NCBI RefSeq assembly: GCF_029962835.1
Contig: NC_080574.1
Span: forward strand, 27,750,001 to 27,814,000
DNA length: 64,000 nt
DNA from: Magnolia sinica
Lineage: Eukaryota; Streptophyta; Magnoliopsida; Magnoliales; Magnoliaceae
Direction: 5' to 3'
The position numbers and the translations under genes were made by a program. This document shows, in pieces, positions 1 to 11,900 of the stretch; position 1 is the first letter of the stretch; every line of letters starts with the position of its first letter. The notes beneath the pieces were generated by a model. It did no database searches. It was given only the letters and a program-made list of their open reading frames with translations, and was not told the origin of the DNA.

Positions 1-104
1 TCTATAGGGTAGTAAAATCTGTTTACTTGGACCAACACATCCTATTGGTACATGAACAGAACAATCAGTAAGTTGTAGTGTGGTTAGGGTGGGTTTTAAT
101 TCAC

Positions 105-449
105 TCAAACCCAACTGTTTGTATACCGAGTAGGGAATAAGATTAACGCTCGCTCTAAGTCAAGAAGTGCGTGATCAATTCGATAGTCCCCGATTACACA
201 TGATATGGTTGGGTTACCGGGATCTTTGAATTTTTGTAGCACATCTTGCTTTAGGATGACACTCAATTTCTCAGTCAAGAAGATCTTCTTTTGAATACTC
301 TGCCGTCGTTTGGTCATGCATAGGTGTTTCAGGAATTTGGCATATAAAGGTATTTGTTTTACAGCATCAAGTAGAGGAATGTTGACTTTCACTTGTTTCA
401 ACAACTCTAGAATATCCTGAGAGTTAGAGAGAGGTTTTGGTGCAACCAA
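105..449 (-). pseudogene. Protease-region remnant of the fossil Ty3/gypsy element
   Basis: This frame of 114 codons resembles the segment between gag and retropepsin in Athila/Tat elements. The recognisable blocks are IPLYAKFLK, FLTEKLSVIL and KDPGNPTISCVIGD, followed by the start of the aspartic protease region. It lies 3' of the gag frame on the same strand. It is part of a broken fossil and is read here only as a marker of family and orientation. Confidence 0.7.
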
Positions 450-826
450 CTGTTGGGGAAATAGAGCAACTGGCTTCTCTAGAAGTTTCGGTTCTAATTT
501 TTATCGGGCATCACTAGATCCATCATTATTGTCCTCTTCTGACTCTTGAGGCTTTTCGGGCCTAACTGGAAGGGTTTTATCAATAATCTTCCCACTCCTA
601 AGAGTGGTGATGGATTTAGCATGCTTCATTTAATTTGAAGAGCTTGGGTTGCCAACTTCATATTGCAGCTTTGGATTAGGAAGAGGTTGAGCTGAGAGGC
701 TCCCCTTATTCCCAATCATGTTTTCAGCCTTAAGTCCTTGTAATGTTTTATTAAGGTCTTGCAAGACTTGTAGCATACCCTGATTAAAATGATCTTGCTT
801 TTCAAAATGTTTTAAATCAGATCCTC

Positions 827-2005
827 TTAAGGTTTCTCTTGTTGTTGTTGTGAAGTCTGATTAAAGAAACCTTGAGGGGTATCAGTTTGTCCATTCCTCC
901 AATTAAAATTTGGATGATTTTTCCCACCAGGATTGTACGTATTAGAGGTAGGTCCATTGAAAGTTCTTTGATAGTTATTTACAATATTGGATTGCTCAGT
1001 CAGTACCTCTTGAAAGGCAGATATGGTTGGACAATTTTCAATTATGTGACTGTTACAACCACAAATACCACAAACAATTTCCTTACCCTTGTCCTTCCTT
1101 GATTCCATGGCCTCGAATTTCTTTATGAGATTAACCGCTTTAGAATTGAGATTATCATCCTCTTTTAGAAGGTATACTTCGCCCATTTCTTTTGATTGAG
1201 TAGGCCTAGAAGTGGTATTTGATTTTGGGTATGTGTCCCATAATTGTGTGTTTTCAGCAAATCTGTCCAAGTAGTCCCACACATCATCGACATTTTTATT
1301 CATGAATTTTTCATTGCACATTGTCTCGACCAATTGGTGCATAAAAGATGTCAGACCATCATAGAAAAAGTGTGTAATGTGCCACGTTTCAAAACCGTGT
1401 TGTGGGCATGAACTGACAAGATCCTTGAACCGCTCCCAACTTTGGAAGAATGTTTCATCATTCTTTTGGGCGAAGTTCATGATTAAATTTCGACATGTGT
1501 TCGTTTTGTGATATGAAAAAAATTTCTTTATGAACTCCCTTATTATGTCATTCCATGTGCCAATAGATTGGGGACGTAGTGAATGCAACGACATCTTAGC
1601 TTTCTCTTTCAAAGAAAAGGGAAAGAGTTTTAGTTTGACTATGTCTTCAGACACGTTACGAAAATATAAAGTGACTATAATCTCGTCAAACTCTTTCAAA
1701 TGAAAATATGGACTTTCAGATTCAAGCCCATGAAACTTTGGAAGGAGTTGAATCACCCCTGTCTTGATATTCATGTGTCCCGTATTTTCGGAAAAAACCA
1801 TGCATGAGGACATACTCACCCCCGCCTGTTGTAAATAATCTCGTAAAGTACGAGGTGGGGGTGCTTGATGCACCTCATTCTCATCCTGGATGTCCTCCAC
1901 CCTAGGTTGGGGTAGAAGAGGTTGATTTGCGGCCATAACCTCAGTTAACTCTGAGGATCTCAAGTAGTGTCTAATCATGCGATGGATAGATAACCCCTCA
2001 TCCAA
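827..2005 (-). CDS. gag-like frame of the fossil Ty3/gypsy element
   Basis: This is an open frame of 392 codons. The middle part has the pattern of the plant Retrotrans_gag domain (FHGLESE near residue 100, then the W-x(6)-F-x(2)-KFF and F-x(3)-W-x-RF-KDL blocks). Near residue 310 there is one CCHC zinc knuckle (C-x2-C-x4-H-x4-C). In the family the protein forms the particle and binds RNA. It belongs to a fossil element and is not a host gene. Low-complexity Gln and Pro-rich stretches flank the domain. Confidence 0.8.
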   Translation of the reverse strand: MDEGLSIHRMIRHYLRSSELTEVMAANQPLLPQPRVEDIQDENEVHQAPPPRTLRDYLQQAGVSMSSCMVFSENTGHMNIKTGVIQLLPKFHGLESESPYFHLKEFDEIIVTLYFRNVSEDIVKLKLFPFSLKEKAKMSLHSLRPQSIGTWNDIIREFIKKFFSYHKTNTCRNLIMNFAQKNDETFFQSWERFKDLVSSCPQHGFETWHITHFFYDGLTSFMHQLVETMCNEKFMNKNVDDVWDYLDRFAENTQLWDTYPKSNTTSRPTQSKEMGEVYLLKEDDNLNSKAVNLIKKFEAMESRKDKGKEIVCGICGCNSHIIENCPTISAFQEVLTEQSNIVNNYQRTFNGPTSNTYNPGGKNHPNFNWRNGQTDTPQGFFNQTSQQQQEKP

Positions 2006-2592
2006 TCCTCCTTGAGACGTAGAGTGTTGTCACGGACCCACTTGGGCATGAAACACTTACAACTCTTAATTCAAATTCTAAACCTATATCTAAAAGAAAG
2101 GAAGAAATACAAATCTACAAAATAAGAGAAAAGAATTGGAAGGAAGTTACGAAATTAGAAGTCCTAAACTAAGAACCTGTAAAACAAAACAAACCAAGTT
2201 AATTTCTACAGATAAAAAGTCTAAAAATAGTAGGAAATCCTAAAATAAACTAGTTTCTAAAAAAAGAAAATTTTCTAAAAGGAAAAATAGAAAGTTTCTA
2301 TAAACAAATTAGGAAAATTCTAAACCTAAAATAGAAAGACAATTAGTTTCTAAATTAGAAGAAATCCTAGAATTAGAAAGTTTCTAAAGATAAAACCTAA
2401 TCTAAAATAGAAAACAGAAAGACTAGAAAATTAGAAAGATATTACCAATTTAAAATGTGTATGTCAAGGTCCTACAAAACAGGAAAACAGATTAGTTTCT
2501 AAAAATAAAAAAAAATTCTAACTTAAAATTAGAAAATCCTAATCTTAAACTAATCCTAAAACTAGTTAATCTCAGAAAAACGTAACTACCAA

Positions 2593-2610
2593 TCCCCGGC
2601 AACGGCGCCA
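2593..2610 (-). other. Primer binding site, tRNA-Asp type
   Basis: On the minus strand the bases read TGGCGCCGTTGCCGGGGA, which is complementary to the 3' end of plant tRNA-Asp. The site lies 6 bp inside the proposed LTR end at 2617. This fixes the element's orientation and LTR boundary. Confidence 0.85.
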
Positions 2611-2616
2611 AAAACT

Positions 2617-4849
2617 TGTTCACTCCCCAAGTATAGGGTTGTGATGTAGTAATAAACTCGGTGAGACCGAGGTCAAATCCCAAGGGATTGAAACCTGTAC
2701 GTAATCTAAAACTAAATAGAACTAGAACTAGACTAAGATTTAATCTAAATCAAGCGAATATGAGGGAATAATTGTGAATAGATTAATTAAAAACTAAAAA
2801 ATAAAGGTGGGAACTAGGGTGTCAAGGATCCACTTGTAGCAATTGGGAAGTTACCTTGCATTGATTCAAGGACACAACTGGAATCAGAGTCCTATCCTAT
2901 CCAATTGGTACGAAGAGATTTGTCAGATCTCTGAACTTTTCATGGATCTAATCCTCAATAAATAAGAATGGTGAAGATTTGGAAGTGATTCTGTCACCTA
3001 ACCATGCCTAGGAGACTATGACAAACAACAGAAATTTACTAATCTCACAGCCAATCATGAGAGAATTGTGAAAGTTAGGAAAGGTTCCATCACCCAACCA
3101 TGTCCATGAGACAATGGTGAACAACAGGGTTCCCCAGTTCACAATCTCAATAATGGAAAGAACATACTTAAAGCTATCGCAGATCCATTGTAATTTGAGT
3201 CACAATAAACCATTAAAAACTAAAAGCATATCTTAATAATTAAATTAGAATCCATAAGGTTCAACAAGACATGAATTAAAACAAGCAACCATCCTAATCA
3301 TACTACCAGCTTCACCTCTTAGCCCTAGCTAAGAGGCTTAGCCTAGAATAGACATGATTAGGCTAAACATTTTTTAGAAAAATACTAAAAAGAAACAGTA
3401 AAAAAATAAAAATAAATAAATATTACTCTACTCTCTTTCTCTGCCTCTGCCCACGTCCCATGGAAAATTTCATGCCTCTTGTGCTCAACTCTATCTTCTC
3501 TTTATAGCTGTCAAAGGTTAGTCGGTTGGAGTTTCCGCACAAAGAGACGGTGCGTAGCTTTCACACAATAGCAAATCTGAAAACTTCCTTATGCAGTAAA
3601 TCGAAGAAACAGAAAATAGATAGCCCATTCCGAAATCTAATCCGGACGAGCTTCTTGGGAATGATTGGACGTCCCTGGGAAGTGATATGGACGGCTGGGA
3701 TCAATGGGCCGATCCTGGCCACGGACGTAGAACGGCCCAGTCTCTCCAGACGCACGTCAGTGCGTAGAACATACGAGAAAGAGAGGCTTCTGTGATCAGT
3801 GGGGCTTATAAGCGGATTTTTCCAAGAAATTCACTCTGTCCATTGTGCTCTCTTTGAAAAACTATTCAGATATGGACGGTTTTGGATTGGGTTTGGTGTG
3901 GCCCATTTGATTTATCTTTCAGTAAAGATTCTGTCATCCATTCTGTGTTTTACAACATTCCATGTGCGTACACGTGCATTGGGCCGAAAGGCGAGCTTGG
4001 CGAGGGTCTTGGCCACTCCACGGAGCAATTGGACAGGTCAGATCATCTAATGGAATGATGGGTGGGGCCCACTGTCAAAACCCAGTGGGAACACGTCGAC
4101 GTTTCGCACGGCTCTATTTGGATGTTTTGCACAAAAAATAGGTGGGGTCCACTGCAATGCCTGTCCTAGAAATCCACTCCCTCCATCGACTCTTGTACGT
4201 AGTGTTGGCCCATGGCCTCAAGTTTGAAGTAGATCCGACTTCAGGGTGGGCCACACGCTCAATCGATGTGTGGACAACATTCACCGTTAAAAATATAATC
4301 CGCTTCACGTATGCTTGATGCCATGCACATCTATTTACAAATTTGCCCTTCTCTTTTGTTATAACTTCTGTCGTCCGTATCTCCTGATTACACCATGCAA
4401 ATGAGACAAAATTTCACCAGGACTTGTTATCTTTCACGCTCTTTCCAACGCCTAAGTTTGAGCCTTGATCGCTTATGGATTGCCAAGATGATCTTTAATG
4501 GCTAGCGCCCTCTAATATCTCTATTGGGCCACTTCCACATGGATCTAATGGCTGAAATTTGACGTGTACGGTTAATTTATGGTCCTCAGGTCATGCATGA
4601 AGTTTCGAGCCGAATGGATGGTGAGAATCCTGTGATCTTGCATTCTGGCTGACTTTCAGGCCACTTGAGCTTCAGTTTCTCAATTTTCTCGGATCTCTGG
4701 CGTGTAAATCTATCGATCTTGGTCCCCTGGGATCCATCCCTTGCCTTGGTGACTCATGAACGTTAAATCCATGCTTTTAGCATTCTTTTTTAGTCCAAGC
4801 TCGTGAATTCACCTTGCAATACAAACACGCTTAAAAGAAGACGTTAACA
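2617..4849 (-). repeat. 5' LTR of the fossil Ty3/gypsy element
   Basis: The inner boundary is supported by the adjacent primer binding site and a TG dinucleotide at 2617. The outer boundary is taken at AACA (4846-4849), which mirrors TGTT at 2617 but is unverified. No host gene is visible in this stretch; the short open frames in it have no recognisable product. Confidence 0.5.
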
Positions 4850-4949
4850 ATATCATGCTCATAAAATCCGGTAATAACTGGGGTCTAATATGCAATATTT
4901 TAAGGTACAAAAGACTACGTCTTAACTTTTGGAAAGACATTAACAAAAT

Positions 4950-5876
4950 TGGTAGAGTATGTGGATTCAGACTACGCTGGTAGTGTGGATTCTAAAAAGC
5001 CGACTTAACGTTACACGTTTTGTAATGGCGAGTGGAGTAATTAGTTGGATGTCGAAACTTTAGTCTGTGATGGCTCTTTCCACAATCAGAGCAAAATTAT
5101 CCGACAGGTGCTTGAGGAATGAGGCATAATACTGGAAAAGATTCACACCAGCGTGAATTCATCATACATGCTCACCAAGGTCGTTCATAAAGAGAAGTTC
5201 AAGTTTTGTGCAACTTCTCTAGGCTTGGTGATGGCGTAAAAGAATGACGAAGTGTGCATGAGAAGCATTGATTGGAGCTATGCTGTGATGCAGAGATAAG
5301 ATAAGAGGTCAATAAGTTATACGTTTGATGATTGAAGACATGGTAAGGATTATTGTTAAAAGATGTCTTAAATCTGGAAAAGTTCGACAGTCCAAGAAAA
5401 TTTAACTCAAAGTCCAGCAACAAAATATATTGGAATTTCTATAATCCTTGACTTGCTGAAGATCTGCTTCAACTCGTCGAAAGTTACGCAGACAGCACAA
5501 ATTGCTTAAATTTGAGGTGGTTTCTGGACTATTCCAAGTCGGTTAGAAAAGTGAGGTTTCCTAAACTATAAATAGGAGTTCCCAGGGCCTTTCAAAAACA
5601 TTATAAGGCTTTTTAAAGTATTTCAATGGATTTTTAGAAGGGTTCTAGGGTTTGCAAAGGGTGTAGCAAGGGTGAGATTCAAGGTTGTTCGAATCGGGTA
5701 AGTCATCTCTCTTTGTAATTTCTGCTTTCACAGTCAAGATCTATCACTTTGTATTGTGGTTTTTTCTCGAAAGGGTTTTCCATGTTAAATCTTTGTTTTC
5801 TCCTGTATTTGCTTGGTGCTCTTGGATTGTTATCATATATCCATATCTATGTAATTCCACGACCCAATCCCTAACA
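4950..5876 (+). mobile_element. Fossil Ty1/copia fragment: RNase H end plus 3' LTR
   Basis: Bases from about 4955 to 5240 translate to the C-terminal RNase H region of copia polyproteins (DSDYAGSVDSKKPT and the HTSVNSSYMLTKV block near the end). A 523-bp repeat with termini TGTTA...TAACA follows at 5354-5876, with a TATA-like CTATAAATAG at about 5566, as expected of a 3' LTR. The 5' part is missing and the coding part is decayed with many breaks. It abuts the gypsy LTR. Confidence 0.75.
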
Positions 5877-6261
5877 CTAATGACTCATAATAAAAATAAA
5901 AAAATTGTTTAGTAGTTACATTCAATGGGCCCATCGATCCATTGGGCTTCATGGAGCATGTGCCTTGTGTTTCAAAAATTGGACCTATTACATAGTATAC
6001 TGGTCATTTTCGTTCAATTTTCCATACTTATTTTTATACCATTAGACACTTTCTTATCCTGCTGACCAGCTGAGAGCCACCATATTTGATTAGCATGTAT
6101 TAAATTTCAACCATTTGCTATCCAAAGTGGGGTCCATAGATGGACGGATTAGATTGATACATTATCTCGCGAGGTGGATGAATTGATCTACTATTTTGTC
6201 CAAAACATTTCATTTGGTTTTCATTATTCACACAATAGCTCCTTTTTTATTCGGCCAGCCA
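5877..6261. other. No gene seen; unassigned repeat-like DNA
   Basis: I see no convincing coding, RNA or transposon end in this AT-rich stretch, only short matches to the common 'GGGGTCCATAGATGGACGG' type of repeat word. Confidence 0.5.
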
Positions 6262-6600
6262 TGGTTTCTTCCTATACATGTATTGTGAGAACTTTTTGAA
6301 AACTCATCATACATATAATTTTAAATTTTGAACATTTTATGTAACGCAGCACCTCATAAACCCCTAGGACTCAACTTTTACCATAATCCAAAACTTTGTT
6401 GAGCCATGAAAAAAGAAATCGGTCTTCTCCCTTGATTTGCATCTTTCTTTGATATAACCTACTAGAGTTTTAGATTATGGTGAAAATTGGTCCTTAGGGT
6501 TTCATAGAGTGTTGCATCACATTCACCGTTTGGATTTTAGGCCCATGACACATGTGCAGAGGTGCACAGGGGAGCATACTTCTAGCGATGCTACTCTTTA
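6262..6600. repeat. FB-B foldback repeat, copy 1
   Basis: The copy contains the family words TTTTGAAAACTCATCATA, ATCCAAAACTTTG and a centre CCCTTGATTTGCATC. After the centre the same words return in reverse complement (TTTTAGATTATGGTGAAAATTGG, here within one arm). The two arms can pair, giving a hairpin of about 330 nt. It is followed directly by copy 2. Confidence 0.65.
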
Positions 6601-6609
6601 TATATAAAA

Positions 6610-6937
6610 GAATGCTGTGTTTATCACAAGTTCTCCTATGAACTCTTTGGGAACTCATTTTTGATGATATGAGCTCAAAATTTGAATTGTCCGCCTAATG
6701 CAACATCCCATGAAACTCTTAGGGCTCAACTCTTTCTCTGATTTAAAACTTTAAGCCATGACGGATAAGAGAGGCAAATCAAGAGAGGAAACCATGGCTC
6801 ACCAAAGTTTTGATTCTGGGTAAAATTTGAGTCATGAGGATTTCATAATGTATTGCATCAATTCATATTTTGAACTCGTATCACCAGAAATGAGTTTCCA
6901 ATGAGCATTCCTCACTACACACACACACACACACACA
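6610..6937. repeat. FB-B foldback repeat, copy 2
   Basis: This is the same arrangement as the preceding copy: AGTTCTCCTATGAACTC at the left, the centre near 6776 (GGCAAATCAAGAGAGG), and an arm ending in GAAATGAGTTTCCAATGAGC. Its right end runs into a CA microsatellite at 6916-6938. Confidence 0.65.
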
Positions 6938-6938
6938 C
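6916..6938. repeat. (CA)n microsatellite
   Basis: An uninterrupted CA run of about 11 units lies between FB-B copies 2 and 3. Confidence 0.95.
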
Positions 6939-6939
6939 G

Positions 6940-7295
6940 GAAATGCTCACCTACGAACCAGTTCGTACGTACTACATACGAACTTTTTTGAGAACCCATC
7001 ATATGTGATGTGGATCCAAAATCTGAACCGTTCATGTGAAGCAACACCTCCTGAAACCTCCCAGGCCCAAGTTTTACTTTGATCTAAAACTTTAATGGGC
7101 CAAGAAAAATGAAAACAGTTTCCTCCCTTGATTTGCATTTCTCTTTGCTATGGCCCACCAGCATATTAGATCAGGGTGAAAATTTGTCACATGGGGTTTT
7201 ATGGGATTCCGCATCACATGGACCGTTCAGATTAGACACCCATGGCACGTGTGCAAAGGTGCACATGTGCATAGGTGCACAGGTGATGGATCAAG
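6940..7295. repeat. FB-B foldback repeat, copy 3
   Basis: It begins at GGAAATGCTCACC, and its left arm carries ACGAACTTTTTTGAGAACCC. The centre is CCTCCCTTGATTTGCATTTC near 7120. The right arm ends in repeated GTGCA words just before a TA microsatellite. The third consecutive copy makes this a small array. Confidence 0.65.
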
Positions 7296-7296
7296 A

Positions 7297-7298
<2 letters not shown>

Positions 7299-7336
<38 letters not shown>
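7299..7336. repeat. (AT)n microsatellite
   Basis: An uninterrupted AT run of about 19 units lies at the right end of FB-B copy 3. Confidence 0.95.
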
Positions 7337-7341
<5 letters not shown>

Positions 7342-8109
7342 TATCTTTATCACGGGGTACTTTGTGCTTCATGTTTTGTGAGATGCTAAGGTGCAGCTTG
7401 GGTCAGGCTCAGCCCCAACCTGACTAATCCAACCCAAACATAGGCCTGGTTGGGATTGGGCTGGAAATTCTCAATCCTACCCCAAGTGAGTTGAGTCTCA
7501 GCAATCCTATTATACTAAAACCCAACTCAATATGTACAATATATTATTAGCTCATCCGATTATACCAAAACCCAACTGGATATGTACTATTAGCCGGTTT
7601 GATAGCTTGGATTTGGAATGCATTGGAATCTAACTCACAATAACTTTGAAATCGAAGTTCTTTTGATTTATATAATACACCAGTATACACGAATGGGTCC
7701 ACAACCGATATGTTACTTGGCTGGGCTGGCCGTCGAGCTCGGGTCAAGCTTGCTATGGAAATTTCATGTGGTTTTCAGAACAGTGGGCCAGTATCAGCCC
7801 CAATAATAAATGGTTCAGACCATTTACAGCATGGTAGAAAATACCCAAAAAACAGTTAAGTTGAATGTGGACCATCATCGCATTTCTTTTATCAACAATA
7901 TATTAATAGGCCACATATAGAAAGGTTAAAATAGTTCTATCAACGACAATTAGATTCTCAGCGAAAAGTCCATCCACAGTGGGAGGCAACTTACCAACGG
8001 TCTGGATTATCTAACCATGCGTCCCAGTCGCAAGCCGTGCATACGTGCAAAGAAACGGGCCCACAAGCTAAACCGGACCGCTTTTCGATCCGCCCAAAAA
8101 AAAAAACCC
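7337..8109. other. Intergenic; fragments of hAT-like and other MITEs
   Basis: Around 7395-7500 the sequence is rich in 'CCAACCC' words, as in the hAT MITE at 34784. At 7585-7650 it matches the 'GCTTGGATTTGGAATGC' end of the MITE at 41155. No coding region is recognised. The last part is the distal promoter of the HMGB gene. Confidence 0.4.
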
Positions 8110-8149
8110 GGCGCGAAAATATTCCGCTCAAGCACAAAAGGGCGGGAAA
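8110..8149. promoter_or_regulatory. Two E2F-like sites upstream of the HMGB gene
   Basis: GGCGCGAAA at 8110-8118 and GGCGGGAAA at 8141-8149 are reverse complements of TTTCGCGCC and TTTCCCGCC, both exact fits to the plant E2F consensus TTTSSCGC. They are 31 bp apart, in the same orientation, and 215-254 bp upstream of the ATG. I see no clear TATA box between them and the ATG. This suggests S-phase expression of the chromatin protein, which is inference. Confidence 0.55.
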
Positions 8150-8363
8150 AAAGAGAAAGGGAACAAACACTAGATCTGAACCGTCGAATGGTGGGCGAAA
8201 TCGACGGTCACGGAAGAAATCAGAGCCTCGATCCGTGTCAAAGCAAATTCAAACTTCCGCGCCATATCCCCTCACACCGCCAAAAATAAAATTCCATCCG
8301 CAGTTATTCCTCTGTTTTAGAAAACCCCAACTCTCATATCTCCCCAAACGTCTCTCTCTCGCG

Positions 8364-8963
8364 ATGGCGCCAGCTTCTTCGAAAACGAATCCTCCGAGGC
8401 CGAGAAAGAGGGTGGAAGTCGAGACGGGTTCGCTCAAACGCGCCAAGGATGGGAGCGCTTTCACCAAATGGTATTTCATTTCATTCTCTTCTTCTTCTTT
8501 TTTCCCCTCTCTGTTTTGATAGATATTCATCTCTCTCTCTCTCTCATGGAGGAAATTGTTTACTTGGGTTTTGAAAAGAACATCTCATTTCTTCTATTTT
8601 TCTCTGGATACTCTTTTCTTGGGTGATGTTGTGATTTCTATGTGTATGTCTGTAATTTTATTTTATTTAAATTTATTTATTGCAGTGATGAATGTAATAA
8701 AGATGTACCCGTTGGGCTTATTGATATGCATAGCTGCAGCCTTGACTCCAAAATCAAGATGAATCTGGGTATCTGTCTTTTTCTTTTTAATCATTTTCTA
8801 GTTTTCTTTTTCTTTTTCTGAAATTTTTTCTTCGTCATAATTATTATTATTTTTTTTTTACTTTGTTGAACTGTTTTTCTTCTCTTTTCTTTTTTGATTT
8901 ATCAGAGGCTCAGGTTGTAGAAAAGGTCGCCGACGTTAAAAAGCCAGCAGAAAAGTGAATTTC

Positions 8964-8998
<35 letters not shown>

Positions 8999-11900
8999 AA
9001 TATTTCTCTGTTTTAAAACAGAATTTGAACTGACTCTGTTAAATGGATAATAGGAAGAAAGCAGTGTCGTCAGAGCCAAAGCCCAAAAAGGGTAAAAAGG
9101 AGAAGAAAGTGAAGGATCCCAACAAGCCCAAGCGTCCTCCAACTGCCTTCTTCCTCTTCATGTATGCATCTCCCTAACTTTTTTTTCAAAAAAAAAAAAA
9201 AGATTTTTGGGCTTGCCAATGCTTGTATTTAGGACCATGTCTCGTGCATTCATCCATGCATGTGTAATCTTTACACACGATATTCCTTTGGACTATCACA
9301 TGAATCGGTTGATGGGTCTGTCCTACCTTTCACTGACTATATTGAAAATGGGGTTCTTTTGCACCTAATGTATTATTACTCATCCCTTATCTACATATGT
9401 ATTCTATAATGAACCATGTATGTCTGTTTATGCATCCATGTATGGGTATAGAAACTACCTTCTTATGTAAAAATGTGTCTAATGTCTGCTTGTGGTTAGT
9501 CTAGGAAAAGTAGCCCATGCTTTGTATGATGGGTCTTGTTGTGGATGGAATTCAGGCCAAAATTCTCCTTCATCAGTGAAAACATTGGGGCTGCCTGTCA
9601 TATGATTGATGTTCCCGTATCTTACATGTGCTGTGAGAGGGAGAATCTATGCTCATGGCTCCAAGCTGATATTGAAGGTTGTTAGTGAATTGAATTGTTC
9701 ATGAAGGCTAGATTGTAGTGCATAGAACATCGAACAACAGGATGGCCAGGTTGAGGGACTTGAACTCCATGATGCTCCTCCTAAGCCCAAAATCAGTGTA
9801 TGCACAGATTTCAATGAGTTCATCTACTTAGGATTGACATTTTGTAAGTCAAACAAAAAATCTCTCATGCACTACTGAGGAGTTAAAGGTGAAGGCAATG
9901 GCTGGAGATGGTTTGAAGCTGATGTTATTCTAGGAATCTTGATGTTAAGGGATAGAGCAAAGAAAACCATAGAGCTCTCCCAATCTAAGATATTTATTAT
10001 CTTCTAAAGTACCATGATGTGTATGATCATAAAGTGGTTAGCAGTCCTTTTGATCCTTGTGTATGGCTCTCTTTTGAGATGTGTGCAAAAGATAAAAAAT
10101 CTAAAGAAAGGATGGTGGAGTTCCCTTATGCAAATCACATCCCTTTTATTTGTTTTCTTCATAGATGTTTAAGAAACAAAGTTAATAGTGGTGTGATCCT
10201 AAAGTTAAATCTGCACGATCTGTAAGTTTTAGGCTGTGTTTGGATGTCTTTAGGTTTTTTAAGTTGGAAGTTATGGGAAACTTATTTACATGTGATCTCA
10301 TGTAAATGAACAGTTTAGCCTAAGAATTAGCTTTAGCTATTCATTTATATGGGCATAAAGTGATGTATATGTTTTATCCATGTTGTCCATCCATTTTGAC
10401 AGATCATTTTATGGCATGGGGCCAACAAGGAGGCTGATTGAAAGATCATGTGGACCATACCATGGGAAGCAGTCAGGAAGTGTATTGTTGAAAACATCAT
10501 GGGGACCATAGAAGTTTTGGATCAAGCTGATATTTTTGTTTTTCCTTCATCATGTGACCTTATGAACTAGTTGGATGGCAAATAAAAATTATGCTGGGCC
10601 CTAGGAAGTTTTCAACAGTAGGATTTCAATCCCCACTGCTTGTGGTGTGGTCCACTTAAGCCTTCAACCAGCCTTCTTTTTGGGCTCATGCACTAAAGTT
10701 ATTTGTCAAAATAGATGGACAATGTGGGTAAAACATATACATCATGGTAGGCCCATAGAGGTTCCGACATGACTGTTGGTCTCTCGCTAGGCCCTAGTAG
10801 GGGTAGTAACCAATCTAGTTTGTGACCTTAAGATTGAAATGTAAAAAAATGTCTTGAAACCCTACCTAGAGGGAGGGAGAGGTTTGTAGAGGGATATTCT
10901 TGACAGAGGGAGACGCTTCCTGCCAGTTGCATTTCTTCCAAGCAATTTTGGATTCGAAATTTTCATATGTTGCCTTGTTACAAAGTTAAGGTAACTTGAA
11001 AAAAATAACCTCAGTACTATAAGAAAGTTATAGCTTGAGAGAAAGTCCTAGGTAATTTTCCTCTCCTAAGCACCATCTGCTGCACAAATTTACTTGTAAC
11101 TTATATTTTAGAAATGTTTTAGGCATACATAGGGCCCCTTAAGATTTTTTATTTTTCCCATGGTAGGTCCTGCTAGGTTGATTTTTGAAAACTATTGCTT
11201 TCATTGATTGGGTGCATTAGGATTAGATCATCTTAATCTTCAATTTTGTATCTTGAATTAGGGTTGATGATCATTTTCTCATCCAGTGTCCCTTTGATGC
11301 CTGCCAATTCTATGGTCAGGATTAAACATCTTTGATTAGATGTGCTCCATCTACAATGTACCCTATGATTTTGTTCTGGAATCATGTATGCATGCCATAT
11401 GCACTGTTGTTGGATGCTGTATACATGTGCTTACATGGATTTTAATGTAGCATATCTTAAAATGATAGTTTGAATGAGAAGAATGCATAGTCTCTGATTT
11501 AAAGTAGCCTTCACATGGAAGCACTTGCACATTTGAATTCTCTTAATTTTTATTTTGTTTTCCAATGATAGGGATGATTTTAGGAAAACATACAAAGAGG
11601 CTAATCCTGATTCAAAGAGTGTTTCTGTGGTATGATTTCTTACTAATTCTTTGCATGAATTAGTCCACTATGTTAATTGCTTGGCAAATCGTTAATTTTC
11701 ATTCTTTTATTGGCGAAAAGGTTGCAAAGGAAGGTGGTGAGAAATGGAAATCAATGACAGATGAAGTGAGTGCTACAATGCTTTCTGTCATCTGCTCCTT
11801 TGTTTTATCTGTGTTGTTATCAGTGGATTGATTTCTGTATTTTGTGACAATGCACTGATATCAGGAAAAGAAGCCCTACCTAGAGAAGGTGGCAGAGCTC

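Larger units (their letters stand above)
1..4849 (-). mobile_element. Fossil Ty3/gypsy LTR retrotransposon, 5' portion (cut by window edge)
   Basis: The element reads right to left: a long terminal repeat at about 2617-4849, a tRNA-Asp type primer binding site, a leader, a gag frame and the start of the protease region, which runs off the left edge. The gag and protease-region similarity fits the Athila/Tat branch of Ty3/gypsy. The copy looks broken, with a few interruptions in the coding part. The right limit rests only on a TGTT...AACA pair of LTR termini and is uncertain. Age cannot be given because the partner LTR is outside the window. Confidence 0.8.

Noticed and set aside
2593-2610. 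Possible tRNA-Asp gene fragment
   Set aside because: The bases match only the 3' end of tRNA-Asp and sit next to an LTR in primer-binding-site position; no tRNA body is present.
7547-7806. Host gene at 7.5-7.8 kb
   Set aside because: Open frames are short, on both strands, and overlap MITE fragments.
8017-8519. Basic open frames over the HMGB promoter and first exon
   Set aside because: They overlap the E2F sites and the real start at 8364 in other frames; composition is due to GA-rich leader sequence.
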